Positions 30,301 to 40,118 of a DNA stretch of 64,000 nucleotides are shown one piece after another. This DNA comes from Thiodiazotropha sp050305975 (GTDB lineage Bacteria; Pseudomonadota; Gammaproteobacteria; Chromatiales; Chromatiaceae). The position numbers were made by a program, and so were the translations under genes. Location of the stretch: positions 1-64,000 of the forward strand of contig JBNLGI010000083.1 in the NCBI GenBank assembly GCA_050305975.1, in the 5' to 3' direction. The notes beneath the pieces were generated by a model. That model ran no database searches. It was not told the DNA's origin and saw nothing but the letters and a program-made list of their open reading frames with translations. Every line of letters begins with the position of its first letter. Within the stretch, counting starts at the first letter, position 1.

Positions 30301-33300
30301 ATGAAGCGGGCGGCATGGATCGGCCTGGCCGGGGTCGCGTTGACGCTCAGTCTGCTCGGCGTCGCTCTCGGGCTGCTGCTCTACCATCCGTCCGGCCCGC
30401 AGTGGGCGCTTTCGCTGCTCCGGTCATTGACGCCGATGACGGTCGAGGTGACGAAGATCGAGGGCCGGCTGGCCGGGCCCCTGGCCATACAGGGTCTACG
30501 CCTGGAAGACGATCGGTTCACGCTGCGGATCGACACCCTGGACCTCGACTGGCGGCCGGCAGCGTTGCTGGCGGGGGAACTCCATCTGCGCACCCTCTCG
30601 CTGCAGGGGGGCAGGTTGTCGCTGGCGGCGGACGATGCTCAGTCCTCGACCCCGGCTGCAGCAGGCTTTGAGGGTGTCGCCCTGCCACTCGCGCTGCGTC
30701 TGGATCAGATCGAACTGTCGGGATTGACGCTCGAGCGCCCGGGCGCGGATCCGCTGCAGATCGAGCGGCTGTCGCTGGTTGCCCGCAGCCGGCAGCAGAC
30801 ACTCGATCTCGAACAGCTCTCCCTGGCCATACCTCAGCTGGCGCTGGATGGCCGTGGCCGGCTCGGACTCTCCGCGAAGCTGCCCATGGAACTGGGTCTG
30901 GAGTGGCGCTACACGCCGGCGCAACGCGCACCGCTCGAAGGTGTGGGTGAAGTCAGGGGCGATCTGCAGCGACTGCAGTTGAGCCAGGACCTCAAGGGCG
31001 CCCTGGAGGGGGAGCTCGAGGCCACATTGAGTGAGTTGACCGGCGTTTTAGGCTGGGACGCCAAGCTGATATTGCAACGGAGCGATCTGAGCGGCTGGCT
31101 CAAGGATTTTCCCCTGCAACTCAGCGGCGAGGTGAGGAGCCGGGGCACGCTCGAGCGGATCGGGATGGAGGCGGATCTTGATCTGGCACAGCCCGACTAC
31201 GGCAAGGCGGCCGTCACTCTGCGCGGCGCGTACGCCGGGGGCCGTTTTCATGCCGAGCGGCTGCAGGTCGAGACCGCCTCGGGCAGCCGGCTGGATGGCA
31301 GCGGTCACTACGTCCTGGACGATGAGCTGGGACGCTTCGACGGGGAGCTGGCCTGGCAGGCGCTGCAATGGCCGCTGCAGGGCGAGCCGCAGGTGAGCAG
31401 TCCACAGGGTCGCCTGAAGTTCGAAGGGCGTCCCGGGGACTACGCCTATACCCTGGCGGCAGATCTGCGGCTGCCCGGCCAACCCAAAGCGAAGCTCGAT
31501 GCGAACGGCCAGGGCGACCTGCAGGGGATCAGGCTGGAACGGCTGACGGCGGATTTCGTGCCGGGCCGGTTACAGGGTCAGGGCGAGATCAGCTGGCGGC
31601 CGCTCGTGGAGTGGAGACTCCAACTCAAGGGGGAGGGGATCGACCCATCGCTGTGGGCGGCCGATTTCCCCGGCAGGCTGGCGCTCGACCTGGGGACGAC
31701 GGGACGGCTGGATGAGGCCGGGATCGCCGCCGAATTCCGTATCGCACAGGTGCAGGGGCAGCTGCGGGGATATCCGTTCGAGGCCCTGGGCAGGGTGACC
31801 CTGGCCGATGAGGCCCTGACCCTGGAAGGGCTGCGCCTGAACTCCGGTCCCAACCGGATCGAGGTGAACGGGACGCTGGCGCAACGCCTGGCTTTGCAGT
31901 GGCGGATCGATGCCCCTGAGCTGCCGGTGCTGTGGCCGGGTTTGCAGGGCAGCCTGACGGGAGAGGGGCGGCTGGACGGCGCCCGTCTGACGCCCCATGT
32001 GCAGGCCTCGGTGAGTGGCGAGGGGCTAGCCTATGAGCGCTACCGGGCGCAACGGCTGCAGTTGGCCGCCGACCTCTCTCTGGCTGACGCCAAGGCCTTC
32101 GAGCTCGATCTGCGGGGCGCCGATCTGCAGCTCGACAGGTTGAGTTGGGAAGGCCTCGATCTGCAGGCCTCGGGCACCCTGCCGGCACACCATCTGACGC
32201 TCGCCCTGATTGGTGAGTCGGCGCCGCAGGTCAGCCTGCAGGCCGATGCGGGGTGGACTGAGGATTCGCTATGGCAGGGCCGGCTGGCTGCGCTGGAGTT
32301 ATCACTGCCCGGACAGCCTCAGTGGCAGCTGGTCGATGCGACCGGGTTCACCCTGGGCACCGGCAGACAGCGTCTGGATGCCGTCTGCCTGGCCAATCGG
32401 GAGGCACGGCTCTGCGGCAGTTTCACGCACACGCCCGCGGTGGGGTGGAATGCCGGCCTGGAGGCGCGGCGGTTCCCGCTCGCCGCGTTTAGCCCATGGC
32501 TGCCCGAAGGATTGCAGCTCGAAGGCCGTGGTGAGCTGCAGGCGCAACTGGCCCTGAATGCCGAGGGACATGCCCAGGGGCAAGCCCAGCTGCAGCTGCC
32601 CGAGGGGCGGATCGGCTTCGATCTGGAGAATGAGGCGGAGCGGCTCGATTTCGCCGGTGGTACCGCGAGCGCCCGTCTGGACGCCTCCGGAGCAGAGGTC
32701 GAGGTCGAGCTGCCCTTGGCCGGACTCGGCGAGGCGGCGGCGGAGCTGTCTCTGCCCGGCCTCGATCCGCTGGCGTTGGAACCTGCCGAGCAGACACTGC
32801 AGGGGCGGATGAAGCTCAACCTGCGGGATCTCTCCCGGCTCTCGTTGATCATGCCCCGGCTGCAGAATCCTCGGGGAGTGATCGCCGGCGATTTCAAACT
32901 CTCCGGCAGCCTGGCGCAACCTCAGCTGGTGGGCGCTGCGGAGTTGCAGGCGGGGGCCATCGACATCCCCGAGCTGGGTCTGGAGTTGCGCGAGATCGAC
33001 CTGCAGATGACCGCCCCCCGGCTGGATCAGCTGGCGCTGCGTGGCGGCTTGAAGTCCGGCAACGGGCGACTCCAAATGGAGGGGCAGATCGAACTCGATA
33101 TGGAAGCCGGTTTCCCCGCCCGCCTGCAGCTCACCGGCAATGAGTTGAAAGTGGCCAATCTGCCGGTGGCCGAGGTGGAGGTCACTCCGGATCTAACCTT
33201 CGAACGGGATCGGGAGGGGAGTCGGCTCAAAGGCAGGATCGAGATACCCTATGCCCGGCTGCGACCGCGTAAACTGCCCTCCACCGCGGTGAGCGTGACG

Positions 33301-34047
33301 CCGGATCTGGTGGTGGTCGGCACCGATGAACCGGAACGGCGCGCTTACGATCCCCGGCTTTCGGCCCAGTTGCGGGTAGTGATGGGGGATCGGGTGAGCT
33401 TCGACGGCTTCGGTCTGCGCGGCCAGCTCACCGGCAGCCTGCTGGTGATCGACGAACCGAAACGACCGGTCATCGGTCGCGGTCGCATCGGTATCACCAA
33501 GGGGACCTACCAGGCCTACGGACAGGATCTGAACATCGAACGCGGCTTTGCCCTGTTTGCCGACAGCCCGGTGGACAATCCCGGACTCGATGTGCGCGCG
33601 GTGCGGGAGATCGACGAGGTGACGGCCGGCGTGCGGGTCAGCGGCACGCTCAAGTCACCCAAGATCGATCTCTTCTCGTCGCCCACCATGGGCGAGAGCG
33701 ACGTTCTGAGCTACCTGCTGACCGGACGCCCCGCCGGCGAGGGGGGCGGCGGGGGCGTGGGCATCGCGGCGGCCATCAAGGCGTCGGGTGCCGGCACGGT
33801 GGCCGAGGAGCTGGGTCGCCAGTTCGGTCTTGAGGAGCTGCGTTTCGATGCCGGCAGCGGCCTGGAGGAGGCCTCGGTGGTGGCGGGGACCTATCTCTCG
33901 CCGCGTCTCTATATCCAGTACATCAACGAGCTGGCTTCACGGGAGACCAAACTGCGGCTGCGTTACGACATCAACCGGCGGCTGCAGCTGGAGGCGGAGA
34001 CCGGCAAGACCCAGGCCGGAGATCTCTACTACACCTTCGATCGCTGA
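30301..34047 (+). CDS. tamB: TamB inner-membrane anchored translocation protein
   Basis: A 1248-residue protein: an N-terminal membrane anchor (about residues 5-25), a long beta-rich periplasmic stretch that forms a hydrophobic groove in known TamB, and a C-terminal DUF490 domain (GRGRIGITKGTYQAYGQDLN, then PKIDLFSSPTMGESDVLSYL and TGRP). It bridges the periplasm to TamA. The start at ATG 30301 is 12 bases after tamA; a GTG at 30286 overlapping the tamA stop is an alternative. E. coli TamB has 1259 residues, so the length fits. Confidence 0.92.
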   Translation: MKRAAWIGLAGVALTLSLLGVALGLLLYHPSGPQWALSLLRSLTPMTVEVTKIEGRLAGPLAIQGLRLEDDRFTLRIDTLDLDWRPAALLAGELHLRTLSLQGGRLSLAADDAQSSTPAAAGFEGVALPLALRLDQIELSGLTLERPGADPLQIERLSLVARSRQQTLDLEQLSLAIPQLALDGRGRLGLSAKLPMELGLEWRYTPAQRAPLEGVGEVRGDLQRLQLSQDLKGALEGELEATLSELTGVLGWDAKLILQRSDLSGWLKDFPLQLSGEVRSRGTLERIGMEADLDLAQPDYGKAAVTLRGAYAGGRFHAERLQVETASGSRLDGSGHYVLDDELGRFDGELAWQALQWPLQGEPQVSSPQGRLKFEGRPGDYAYTLAADLRLPGQPKAKLDANGQGDLQGIRLERLTADFVPGRLQGQGEISWRPLVEWRLQLKGEGIDPSLWAADFPGRLALDLGTTGRLDEAGIAAEFRIAQVQGQLRGYPFEALGRVTLADEALTLEGLRLNSGPNRIEVNGTLAQRLALQWRIDAPELPVLWPGLQGSLTGEGRLDGARLTPHVQASVSGEGLAYERYRAQRLQLAADLSLADAKAFELDLRGADLQLDRLSWEGLDLQASGTLPAHHLTLALIGESAPQVSLQADAGWTEDSLWQGRLAALELSLPGQPQWQLVDATGFTLGTGRQRLDAVCLANREARLCGSFTHTPAVGWNAGLEARRFPLAAFSPWLPEGLQLEGRGELQAQLALNAEGHAQGQAQLQLPEGRIGFDLENEAERLDFAGGTASARLDASGAEVEVELPLAGLGEAAAELSLPGLDPLALEPAEQTLQGRMKLNLRDLSRLSLIMPRLQNPRGVIAGDFKLSGSLAQPQLVGAAELQAGAIDIPELGLELREIDLQMTAPRLDQLALRGGLKSGNGRLQMEGQIELDMEAGFPARLQLTGNELKVANLPVAEVEVTPDLTFERDREGSRLKGRIEIPYARLRPRKLPSTAVSVTPDLVVVGTDEPERRAYDPRLSAQLRVVMGDRVSFDGFGLRGQLTGSLLVIDEPKRPVIGRGRIGITKGTYQAYGQDLNIERGFALFADSPVDNPGLDVRAVREIDEVTAGVRVSGTLKSPKIDLFSSPTMGESDVLSYLLTGRPAGEGGGGGVGIAAAIKASGAGTVAEELGRQFGLEELRFDAGSGLEEASVVAGTYLSPRLYIQYINELASRETKLRLRYDINRRLQLEAETGKTQAGDLYYTFDR

Positions 34048-34208
34048 TCACGGGTTCCAGGCGAATCAATCGGATCTGCACCTTTCGTGGGGCTTTTCGG
34101 CCGCCATGAGTGGCTAGAATTCAAGTCAACCTCCGATTGCAAGGGTGGCCGTTGGCGGGTCATGCCGTTGCGGCTATCGGTTCGAGTAGAAAGACAGCAG
34201 GAAAAGCC

Positions 34209-34649
34209 ATGACCGAAGCACAAGCCCAAGCGTCAGACCTCGCCTCTCCCGCGCTGGTCGAGGCCCTCTTCTACGAGGCCTTCGCTCAGATCGACATCGC
34301 GCTCATGGCGCGGGTCTGGTTCGATTCGGAGCGCGCCTATTGCGTCCATCCCGGCGGCAAGCCGCTGCTCGGCTCAGGGGCGGTGCTGGAGAGTTGGCGC
34401 GGCATGTTCCAGGGCGCGCAGCCCCTGGTGCTTTTCTACAAAGTGTTGAACCGGGAGGAGTGGGGCGATCTCGCCATCCATCTGGTGGAGGAGCGGCTCA
34501 GCTCGCGGGATGGCAGCCAGCAGGGATTGGTGATGGCGACGAACTGCTATGTCAAAACCGAGGTTGGCTGGCGGCTCTTCAGTCATCACGGTTCGTCACT
34601 CTCGCTGGCACGGCCGAGACAACCGGAGCCCTCTCCTCAGATACATTGA
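34209..34649 (+). CDS. SnoaL/NTF2-like protein
   Basis: A 146-residue protein whose layout matches the NTF2-like (SnoaL_3) family: FYEAFAQIDIALMARVW, then YCVHPGGKPLLGSGAVLESW and a C-terminal WRLFSHHGS. These small cone-shaped domains bind or convert small ligands; the substrate is unknown. ATG 34209 has AGGAAA upstream. It may be transcribed on its own, as 161 bases separate it from tamB. Confidence 0.8.
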   Translation: MTEAQAQASDLASPALVEALFYEAFAQIDIALMARVWFDSERAYCVHPGGKPLLGSGAVLESWRGMFQGAQPLVLFYKVLNREEWGDLAIHLVEERLSSRDGSQQGLVMATNCYVKTEVGWRLFSHHGSSLSLARPRQPEPSPQIH

Positions 34650-35353
34650 GGTGGATCTTTCGGCGCCAGATCGGGTCTGGCGTCCGTGGATTCTCAATTG
34701 CTGCTGCGAACGGCGTCGAAGTCGTCGGCGATCAGGCTGCTGCTGATGAAAAAGGCCTCGGTCCGGGTCTGTTTCTGGCGGCGTTTCTTCTCGATCTGGA
34801 TCGGGCATTCATGGGGCTGCCAGTCACAAGCGATACCATTGAGGATCTGATGGGGGCATTCGCTGCAGGAGCGGAGTCTGTAAGGGCCGGTCATGGTGGT
34901 GTCTCTAAATGTCAGGGAATACACTTTCAAATTAGCATAATATCAATTGATTACAATCTCTTCCTTTAACTGTTTCGCAAATGTACGGGTTAAGCTCCTG
35001 GTTTTATTTTGATAGTGTCTCTGGAGTCTATTCCGCAGATCTTGTCAAAACCGTCATCTGGTTTGATTGTGAAAGCATGAACCAAGTTCACTCTTCCTAC
35101 TGAGGCTAACGGCAGGGGTGGCGGATTATTAATGGTTTTTGCCGGGTTTTTTGAGCTCTTGAGCACATTTTTTACAGTCTTCTGCAAGTCGGGCGGCAGC
35201 GAGCCTTTACGGGGCCGAGCGAGAATATGCAAGGCAAAGGGTCAGGCTTGTGTATACTCGAGGCCAAGGCGGATCCCTCAGCCTCAGACAGGCGCGCTGA
35301 GAGCCACAACGCCACATCAGACCCCGAAAAAGGGGCGGGGCAGTCACTGAACC
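34650..35353. other. Intergenic region before the ExeA-like operon
   Basis: Mostly without recognisable genes. The minus-strand small frame at 34694-34894 is listed separately. A -10-like TATACT at 35253-35258 may belong to the promoter of the ExeA-like gene; I see no matching -35. Confidence 0.45.
34694..34894 (-). CDS. Possible small four-cysteine protein
   Basis: A 66-residue open frame from ATG 34894. It starts MTGPYRLRSCSECPHQILNG, then IACDWQPHECPIQIEKKRRQ. The four cysteines, spaced CxxC and C-x5-C, followed by a basic tail resemble a small zinc-binding protein. The ribosome site is weak (AGAGA about eight bases upstream) and no relative is known to me. It is offered as a candidate only. 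Confidence 0.3.
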   Translation of the reverse strand: MTGPYRLRSCSECPHQILNGIACDWQPHECPIQIEKKRRQKQTRTEAFFISSSLIADDFDAVRSSN

Positions 35354-37180
35354 ATGTTCCATGAATACTTTGGGATTTCCGAGGATCCCTTTGCGATCAC
35401 ACCGGATACCCGCTATCTGTTTCAGAGCGAACGACATCGCAACGCCTTCGCGCATCTGCTCTATGGCGTGGCCGATGCCGGCGGCTTCGTACAGCTGACC
35501 GGCGACGTCGGCACCGGCAAGACCCTGCTCTGCCGCAATCTGCTGGCGCAGCTGCCGGAAGAGGTGAATGTGGCGCTGATCTTCAATCCGCGTCTGACCC
35601 CGCTGGAGCTGGTCGCCAGTATCTGCGACGAACTGAAGATCCTCTACCCCGTGGGTTGCCAGAGCATCAAAGAGATCGTCGACTTCCTCAATGCCTATCT
35701 GCTCGAGGGGTATCGCCAGGGGCACCGCACCGTGGTCATCATCGACGAGGCGCAGAACCTCAGTTACGAGGCGCTGGAGCAGGTGCGGCTGCTGACCAAC
35801 CTGGAGACGGAGAAAGAGAAGCTGCTGCAGATCATCCTGGTGGGGCAGCCGGAGCTGAAGGTGGTGCTGGCCAGACCGGAACTGAAACAGCTGGCGCAGC
35901 GCATCACCGCCCGTTATCACCTGACGCCCCTCTCGGCGGAGGAGACGCGGGACTATGTTCAGCACCGGCTGCGGGTGGCCGGCGCCGACGAGCGGTTGTT
36001 CACGGAGGATGCCCTGAGGCAGCTCTATCGATTCAGCGCCGGGGTGCCGCGCCTGATCAATGTGCTTTGCAGCCGTGCCATGCTGGCTGCCTACGGCGCC
36101 GATCAGGACAGCGTCGACGGCCGTCTCGTGCGCCGAGTGGCCAAGGAGCTGGCCGGTGACGAGGCCTTGCCGGAGTCGGCTCGAGGTTGGGTCCGGGGGC
36201 TGGCGGTGGTCGGCCTGGCGGCCCTCGCCATGGCCGGTTATCTCTACTTCTATGGCCCTCTCAAGCCCGTGAGCGGCGGACTGATGGCCCGTGTCGAGCT
36301 GCCGCCTGCGGTCCTCTCCGATCCGACGCCGAAGGAGTCGCCTTCGGTGGCTGCCGATGAGGCGACGGGATCGGCGGATGGCATCACCGACACCGCGTCG
36401 GTAACGCTGGCTGCGGAGTCCCCGTCGCAGCCCCTGCCAGAACCCGAAGAGCACTCAACCGAAGCGGTGTCAGAGCCCTCTGACGTGCAAGCTGAGCCGT
36501 TGTTGCAAGCGGCCGACAGCCAGGCCGGGCCGGACACTTCGCAGAGAGGGGCTGACGCCTCCCTCAGCCTGATGAGTCTGCTGGGAGACCAGAATGCCGC
36601 GTTTGCCACCCTCTTCGCCTACTGGCAGCGGATCTATCCCCAGGAGGACGACGGTCTCTCGGCCTGTGAGCGCGCCGAGCGGGTCGGTCTCAGCTGTATC
36701 TACGGGCGTGGCGACTGGTTGAGCCTGATGCGCTACAACCGTCCGGCCGTGATCGAACTGCTGCTCGATGACAATCGCCGCTATCAGGTGGTGGTGGCCG
36801 CTCTCGACGCTCAACAGGTCACGCTCGATCTGGCCTCGCGACGGCTCAGCTTCTCCCGTCAGGAGATCGAACCGCTGTGGACCGGCAGCTACATCGTGCT
36901 GTGGCGTCCGCCCAACTTGAGTGTGGAACCCCTGACCATGGGCATGCAGGGGCGGGACGTGGCCTGGTTGGTGTCCCGGCTCGACCGGCTCGAAGGCGTT
37001 CTGAGCGACTACGATCCGGATCGGGTGCGTTTCGACCAGACACTGAAACAGCGGGTGATGGACTTTCAACAGTCCATGGGGCTGATCGCCGATGGTATCG
37101 TCGGTCGTCAGACCATCATTCAGCTGAGTACCTCGGTGGCCGATACCACCACCCCGGTCCTGATGCGCAGCGGAGGTTGA
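35354..37180 (+). CDS. ExeA-like AAA ATPase with peptidoglycan-binding domain
   Basis: A 608-residue protein. The N-terminus, FGISEDPFAITPDTRYLFQS, and the Walker A GDVGTGKT (residues about 50-57) with IIDEAQNLS (Walker B) identify the ExeA/GspA ATPase family. A membrane segment lies near residues 280-298. A low-complexity Pro/Glu/Ser linker follows, and residues about 530-600 form a PG_binding_1 domain (VMDFQQSMGLIADGIVGRQT). In type II secretion ExeA works with ExeB/GspB to help the secretin cross the cell wall. GspB follows after one base, which supports this role; no other secretion genes are in the window. Confidence 0.88.
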   Translation: MFHEYFGISEDPFAITPDTRYLFQSERHRNAFAHLLYGVADAGGFVQLTGDVGTGKTLLCRNLLAQLPEEVNVALIFNPRLTPLELVASICDELKILYPVGCQSIKEIVDFLNAYLLEGYRQGHRTVVIIDEAQNLSYEALEQVRLLTNLETEKEKLLQIILVGQPELKVVLARPELKQLAQRITARYHLTPLSAEETRDYVQHRLRVAGADERLFTEDALRQLYRFSAGVPRLINVLCSRAMLAAYGADQDSVDGRLVRRVAKELAGDEALPESARGWVRGLAVVGLAALAMAGYLYFYGPLKPVSGGLMARVELPPAVLSDPTPKESPSVAADEATGSADGITDTASVTLAAESPSQPLPEPEEHSTEAVSEPSDVQAEPLLQAADSQAGPDTSQRGADASLSLMSLLGDQNAAFATLFAYWQRIYPQEDDGLSACERAERVGLSCIYGRGDWLSLMRYNRPAVIELLLDDNRRYQVVVAALDAQQVTLDLASRRLSFSRQEIEPLWTGSYIVLWRPPNLSVEPLTMGMQGRDVAWLVSRLDRLEGVLSDYDPDRVRFDQTLKQRVMDFQQSMGLIADGIVGRQTIIQLSTSVADTTTPVLMRSGG

Positions 37181-37181
37181 G

Positions 37182-38081
37182 ATGTCGTCCATACTCGACG
37201 CCCTGGAGAAGGCGGAAGAGGAGAGGATCCGTGATCTCTCCCCGGGGCTGCGGCCGGCGCGGCGAGCCAGCAAGGCGCGCCGCCGGCGTCTGCCGGCAAT
37301 CGCCGCCGGGGTGGCGCTCCTGTTGTTGCTCAATCTGCTGTTCTGGTGGTTCTATCTGCGCGCCGTACCCGAGGCCGACCCGGCCGAGGTGCCGCAGGTG
37401 GCGCGAGCGCCCGAACCCGAGGTCGTCCCGCCGAGGGTGGTGCCACCCGTGCAGCCGAAACCTGCGATCAAGCCGGCGCTCAGCCTGCATGAGCAGCTGA
37501 AGCGCAACGCGGCGCCGAGCGCGAAGCCGCTGATCGAGGAGGCGCAAGTCACCCGCAAACCGGTGCCTGCTGCGGCAGCCATTCCCCCGGCCCCTGCACA
37601 GCCAGCCGAACCGGTGCAGGAGCCGACAGCCGCTCCGGCGCCGCCGGCAAGGCGGGCCGAGCCGGTTCAGGCTGCAGTCGCCGACACGGAGCTGGCTCGG
37701 GCCGGGCCTCCCCCGGGCCGGGTGGAGCGAGAGCCGCCTGCCCTTCCGTCAGCCCCGACGACACCGCCGCTTGCGCCCTCCGATGAGGCCAGTCCCTCCC
37801 TCTCGGGGAACGAGCCGGAGCCGCCACTGGAGACGCCGCAGCAGGAACAGATTCCATTGGTCTGGGAGCTGTCGCAGACTCTGCGTGAAAAGGTGCTGCA
37901 GCTGAAGAGCAGCGTGCATGTCTATAGCGCGGTTCCGGCGCAAAGGTTCGTCATCATCAATATGCGGCGCTACGCCGAAGGCGATACCCTGCCGCCTGAC
38001 GGTTTTCGTCTGGCGCGGATAGATCAGGATGGGGTAGTCATCGATTACGGAGCGGGGTTGGTGCGCCTGCCGCGGCGTTGA
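37182..38081 (+). CDS. gspB: GspB-like type II secretion accessory protein
   Basis: A 299-residue protein: MSSILDALEKAEEERIRD, a membrane segment near 48-65, a Pro/Ala-rich periplasmic linker (about 70-210), and a C-terminal GspB domain (SSVHVYSAVPAQRFVIINMR, then EGDTLPPDGFRLARIDQDGV). Partner of ExeA in linking the secretin to peptidoglycan. GGAGG precedes the ATG and the gene follows the ExeA-like stop by one base. Convergent with the GGDEF gene at 38101, only 20 bases apart. Confidence 0.85.
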   Translation: MSSILDALEKAEEERIRDLSPGLRPARRASKARRRRLPAIAAGVALLLLLNLLFWWFYLRAVPEADPAEVPQVARAPEPEVVPPRVVPPVQPKPAIKPALSLHEQLKRNAAPSAKPLIEEAQVTRKPVPAAAAIPPAPAQPAEPVQEPTAAPAPPARRAEPVQAAVADTELARAGPPPGRVEREPPALPSAPTTPPLAPSDEASPSLSGNEPEPPLETPQQEQIPLVWELSQTLREKVLQLKSSVHVYSAVPAQRFVIINMRRYAEGDTLPPDGFRLARIDQDGVVIDYGAGLVRLPRR

Positions 38082-38100
38082 ATCCGTAACGTGCTAGCGG

Positions 38101-39261
38101 TTACTCCCAGGGCGCCGTCTGGCAGAGTACGGCGCGGTCCTTGCCTTGCCGTTGCGCCTCCTTGCAGCGGGCCTCCACCAGGTTCAGCAGCGCTTTGACA
38201 TCGGCGAGTCGATCGACGGAGCGTTCCACCACCCCGATGCTGGCGGTGACCGCCTTGTCGTCCGGCAGGGTGCCGATCCCCTTGCTGCGAATGCGATCGA
38301 CCGTGATCGCCGCGCCGGCACAGTCGGTGGTGTGCAGAATCAGCAGGAAGCGCTGTTCACCCCAACGCACCAGCAGGTCGCTGTGGCGCAGATCGTCCCG
38401 CAGGATATCGGCGGCTTCCTGGACCACATGGTCGTAGGTGGCGTAACCGTACTCATCGATGATCTTCTGGCTGTCATCCAGTTCGACCAAGGCGACCGCC
38501 AGGGGTTCGTTGTTCATGGACGCGCTTTCGTGCAGCCGCAGCAGGTTTTCCATGCCGGAGCGGCGGGTCAGCGATCCTGTGACCGGATCGAAGTCGCTGC
38601 GGCCGATGAACGAGACCATGTACTGCAGCTGCAGGGTCGAGGTGAAGAAGACGATGCCGAGTACAATCAACAGCAGCCAGACGGTCGGCAGCATCTGCAG
38701 CAGATCGGTGGCGGCGAAGAAGTTCCAGCCGGTGATCACCAGCAGACTCAGCGGCAGCATCATCAACGCTCCCTCGAGTACCGTCAGCGGGAAGAGTCCC
38801 AGCATGCCGACGGCGATATAGGGCAGCAGGGAGTAGAAATGGATCGCCAGCTGATTCTGCTCGGTCATCGGCAGATCCAGCAGGATATAGGCCGAGGCGA
38901 AAAAGGTGACCGGCAGATTGATCAGCAACAGGCCAAGGGCCGCCCAGCTGTTGCGCTGGGTCCTCTCCCACTTCGTATCGCGTGCCTGCAAGACGAAGCC
39001 GAGGGTCGACAGCACACGGATCGTCACGATTGGCAGCAATGCGTCAGCCGGTAGCAGGATCAGGTCGACCAGCAGCCAGAGCGGGACCAGAATGGCCATC
39101 AGGGTGGCGAGAAAGCGGATACGGTCGAACAGCAGGCGGCAGCGGTGCTCCTGCATGAATGTGGGGTGTTCCTCGGGCGAGAGCAGATCCAGAAACTGGT
39201 CCAGAGAGTGGATGCGGTAGGTGGTGGCCAGGTGCTGCAGCAGGCGCGACATGAGGGGCAT
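38101..39261 (-). CDS. Membrane GGDEF-domain protein with degenerate active site
   Basis: A 386-residue protein with about six hydrophobic segments (residues 45-215) and a C-terminal GGDEF domain. The active-site GG(D/E)EF is replaced by GEQRF (VRWGEQRFLLIL), so cyclase activity is very unlikely. The RxxD inhibitory-site motif is kept (RHSD, five residues before GEQRF). This makes a c-di-GMP receptor role plausible. Its membrane part resembles that of the intact diguanylate cyclase at 57041 (LVPLWLLVDLILLP against LVPTWAVIDLLFLP). GGAG lies before ATG 39261. Confidence 0.82.
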   Translation of the reverse strand: MPLMSRLLQHLATTYRIHSLDQFLDLLSPEEHPTFMQEHRCRLLFDRIRFLATLMAILVPLWLLVDLILLPADALLPIVTIRVLSTLGFVLQARDTKWERTQRNSWAALGLLLINLPVTFFASAYILLDLPMTEQNQLAIHFYSLLPYIAVGMLGLFPLTVLEGALMMLPLSLLVITGWNFFAATDLLQMLPTVWLLLIVLGIVFFTSTLQLQYMVSFIGRSDFDPVTGSLTRRSGMENLLRLHESASMNNEPLAVALVELDDSQKIIDEYGYATYDHVVQEAADILRDDLRHSDLLVRWGEQRFLLILHTTDCAGAAITVDRIRSKGIGTLPDDKAVTASIGVVERSVDRLADVKALLNLVEARCKEAQRQGKDRAVLCQTAPWE

Positions 39262-39497
39262 GTGATCTACTCCGGATGAGGCATCCTATGGATGCTCGAC
39301 TTCAATGCACTGTCCAGCCACCGTCGGATAGTGCGGCGGATGCCCGGTATCTGGTTCAGTAAATGTGTAGCTTTTGGGGCAGGAAAAGCATAAGGGGCGG
39401 CGGCGGGAAAGGCAATCCACGCACTCTCACCAGGGTTTTCAGCGGCGCTGGCGCAGGTGCGGGGGATGGACCGCCGAGGATTGAACGGGGGAAGCCG

Positions 39498-40103
39498 ATG
39501 CAGATGAGGGTATTTTTCGTTGCGGTGATGGCGGCACTGTTGCTGACACTGGTCTATCGCACTTATGTCAGCCACCAGCCGCTGACCGCACGCACCTGGT
39601 ATCAGGGCCAGGACATTACCGAGGGTAGCGATCCCATGCCTTTCGATGCGTCGCATGCGCAGAGCGCGGGCTATCCCGAGCGCGACGACGGCGGGAACCT
39701 GCCCAGCGATGTCTATCGGGACTATATCGCCGCGGCTGCAGCGGGACGGTTCGATGAGAGCCTTCTCAGCGATGCCTCCCGTGCGCTCTTCGAGACGCGC
39801 CGCCCTTCGCTTGAACAGCTGAGGAACAGCGTCGCCGGCTATGAGGCGTGCCATGATCTCGAGGAGCTGGCCAACTACGACCTTGCGGTCCTGCGCTATG
39901 CTCCCGATCAACGCCAATGCCCGCCGATCACCATGCGGCGCGAATTCGGGCATTGGCGTATCGATTTCAGCACCCTGCAACATGCCATCAGCCTCAACCT
40001 ACGCAACCAATGGCACTTCAAGGACGGTCACCCACCCTCCGAGTATGCCTTCGCCTTCACCGGTTGGCGCTTCGACGCCAACGGCTATCCTATCCTGCCG
40101 TGA
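39498..40103 (+). CDS. Membrane-anchored protein of unknown function
   Basis: A 201-residue protein with an N-terminal hydrophobic segment (VFFVAVMAALLLTLVY) and a soluble, probably periplasmic remainder with two cysteines. The C-terminal half includes REFGHWRIDFSTLQHAISLN and ends YAFAFTGWRFDANGYPILP. I know no family. ATG 39498 is chosen because GGGGAAG lies just upstream; a longer open frame from 39363 lacks such support. It converges with the DUF5666 gene 15 bases away. Confidence 0.65.
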   Translation: MQMRVFFVAVMAALLLTLVYRTYVSHQPLTARTWYQGQDITEGSDPMPFDASHAQSAGYPERDDGGNLPSDVYRDYIAAAAAGRFDESLLSDASRALFETRRPSLEQLRNSVAGYEACHDLEELANYDLAVLRYAPDQRQCPPITMRREFGHWRIDFSTLQHAISLNLRNQWHFKDGHPPSEYAFAFTGWRFDANGYPILP

Positions 40104-40118
40104 CGGCTGGAGCCGTCT

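Noticed and set aside
34990..35232. Minus-strand open frame of 80 codons before the ExeA-like gene
   Set aside because: No ribosome site and no domain; it overlaps the likely promoter of the operon on the other strand.
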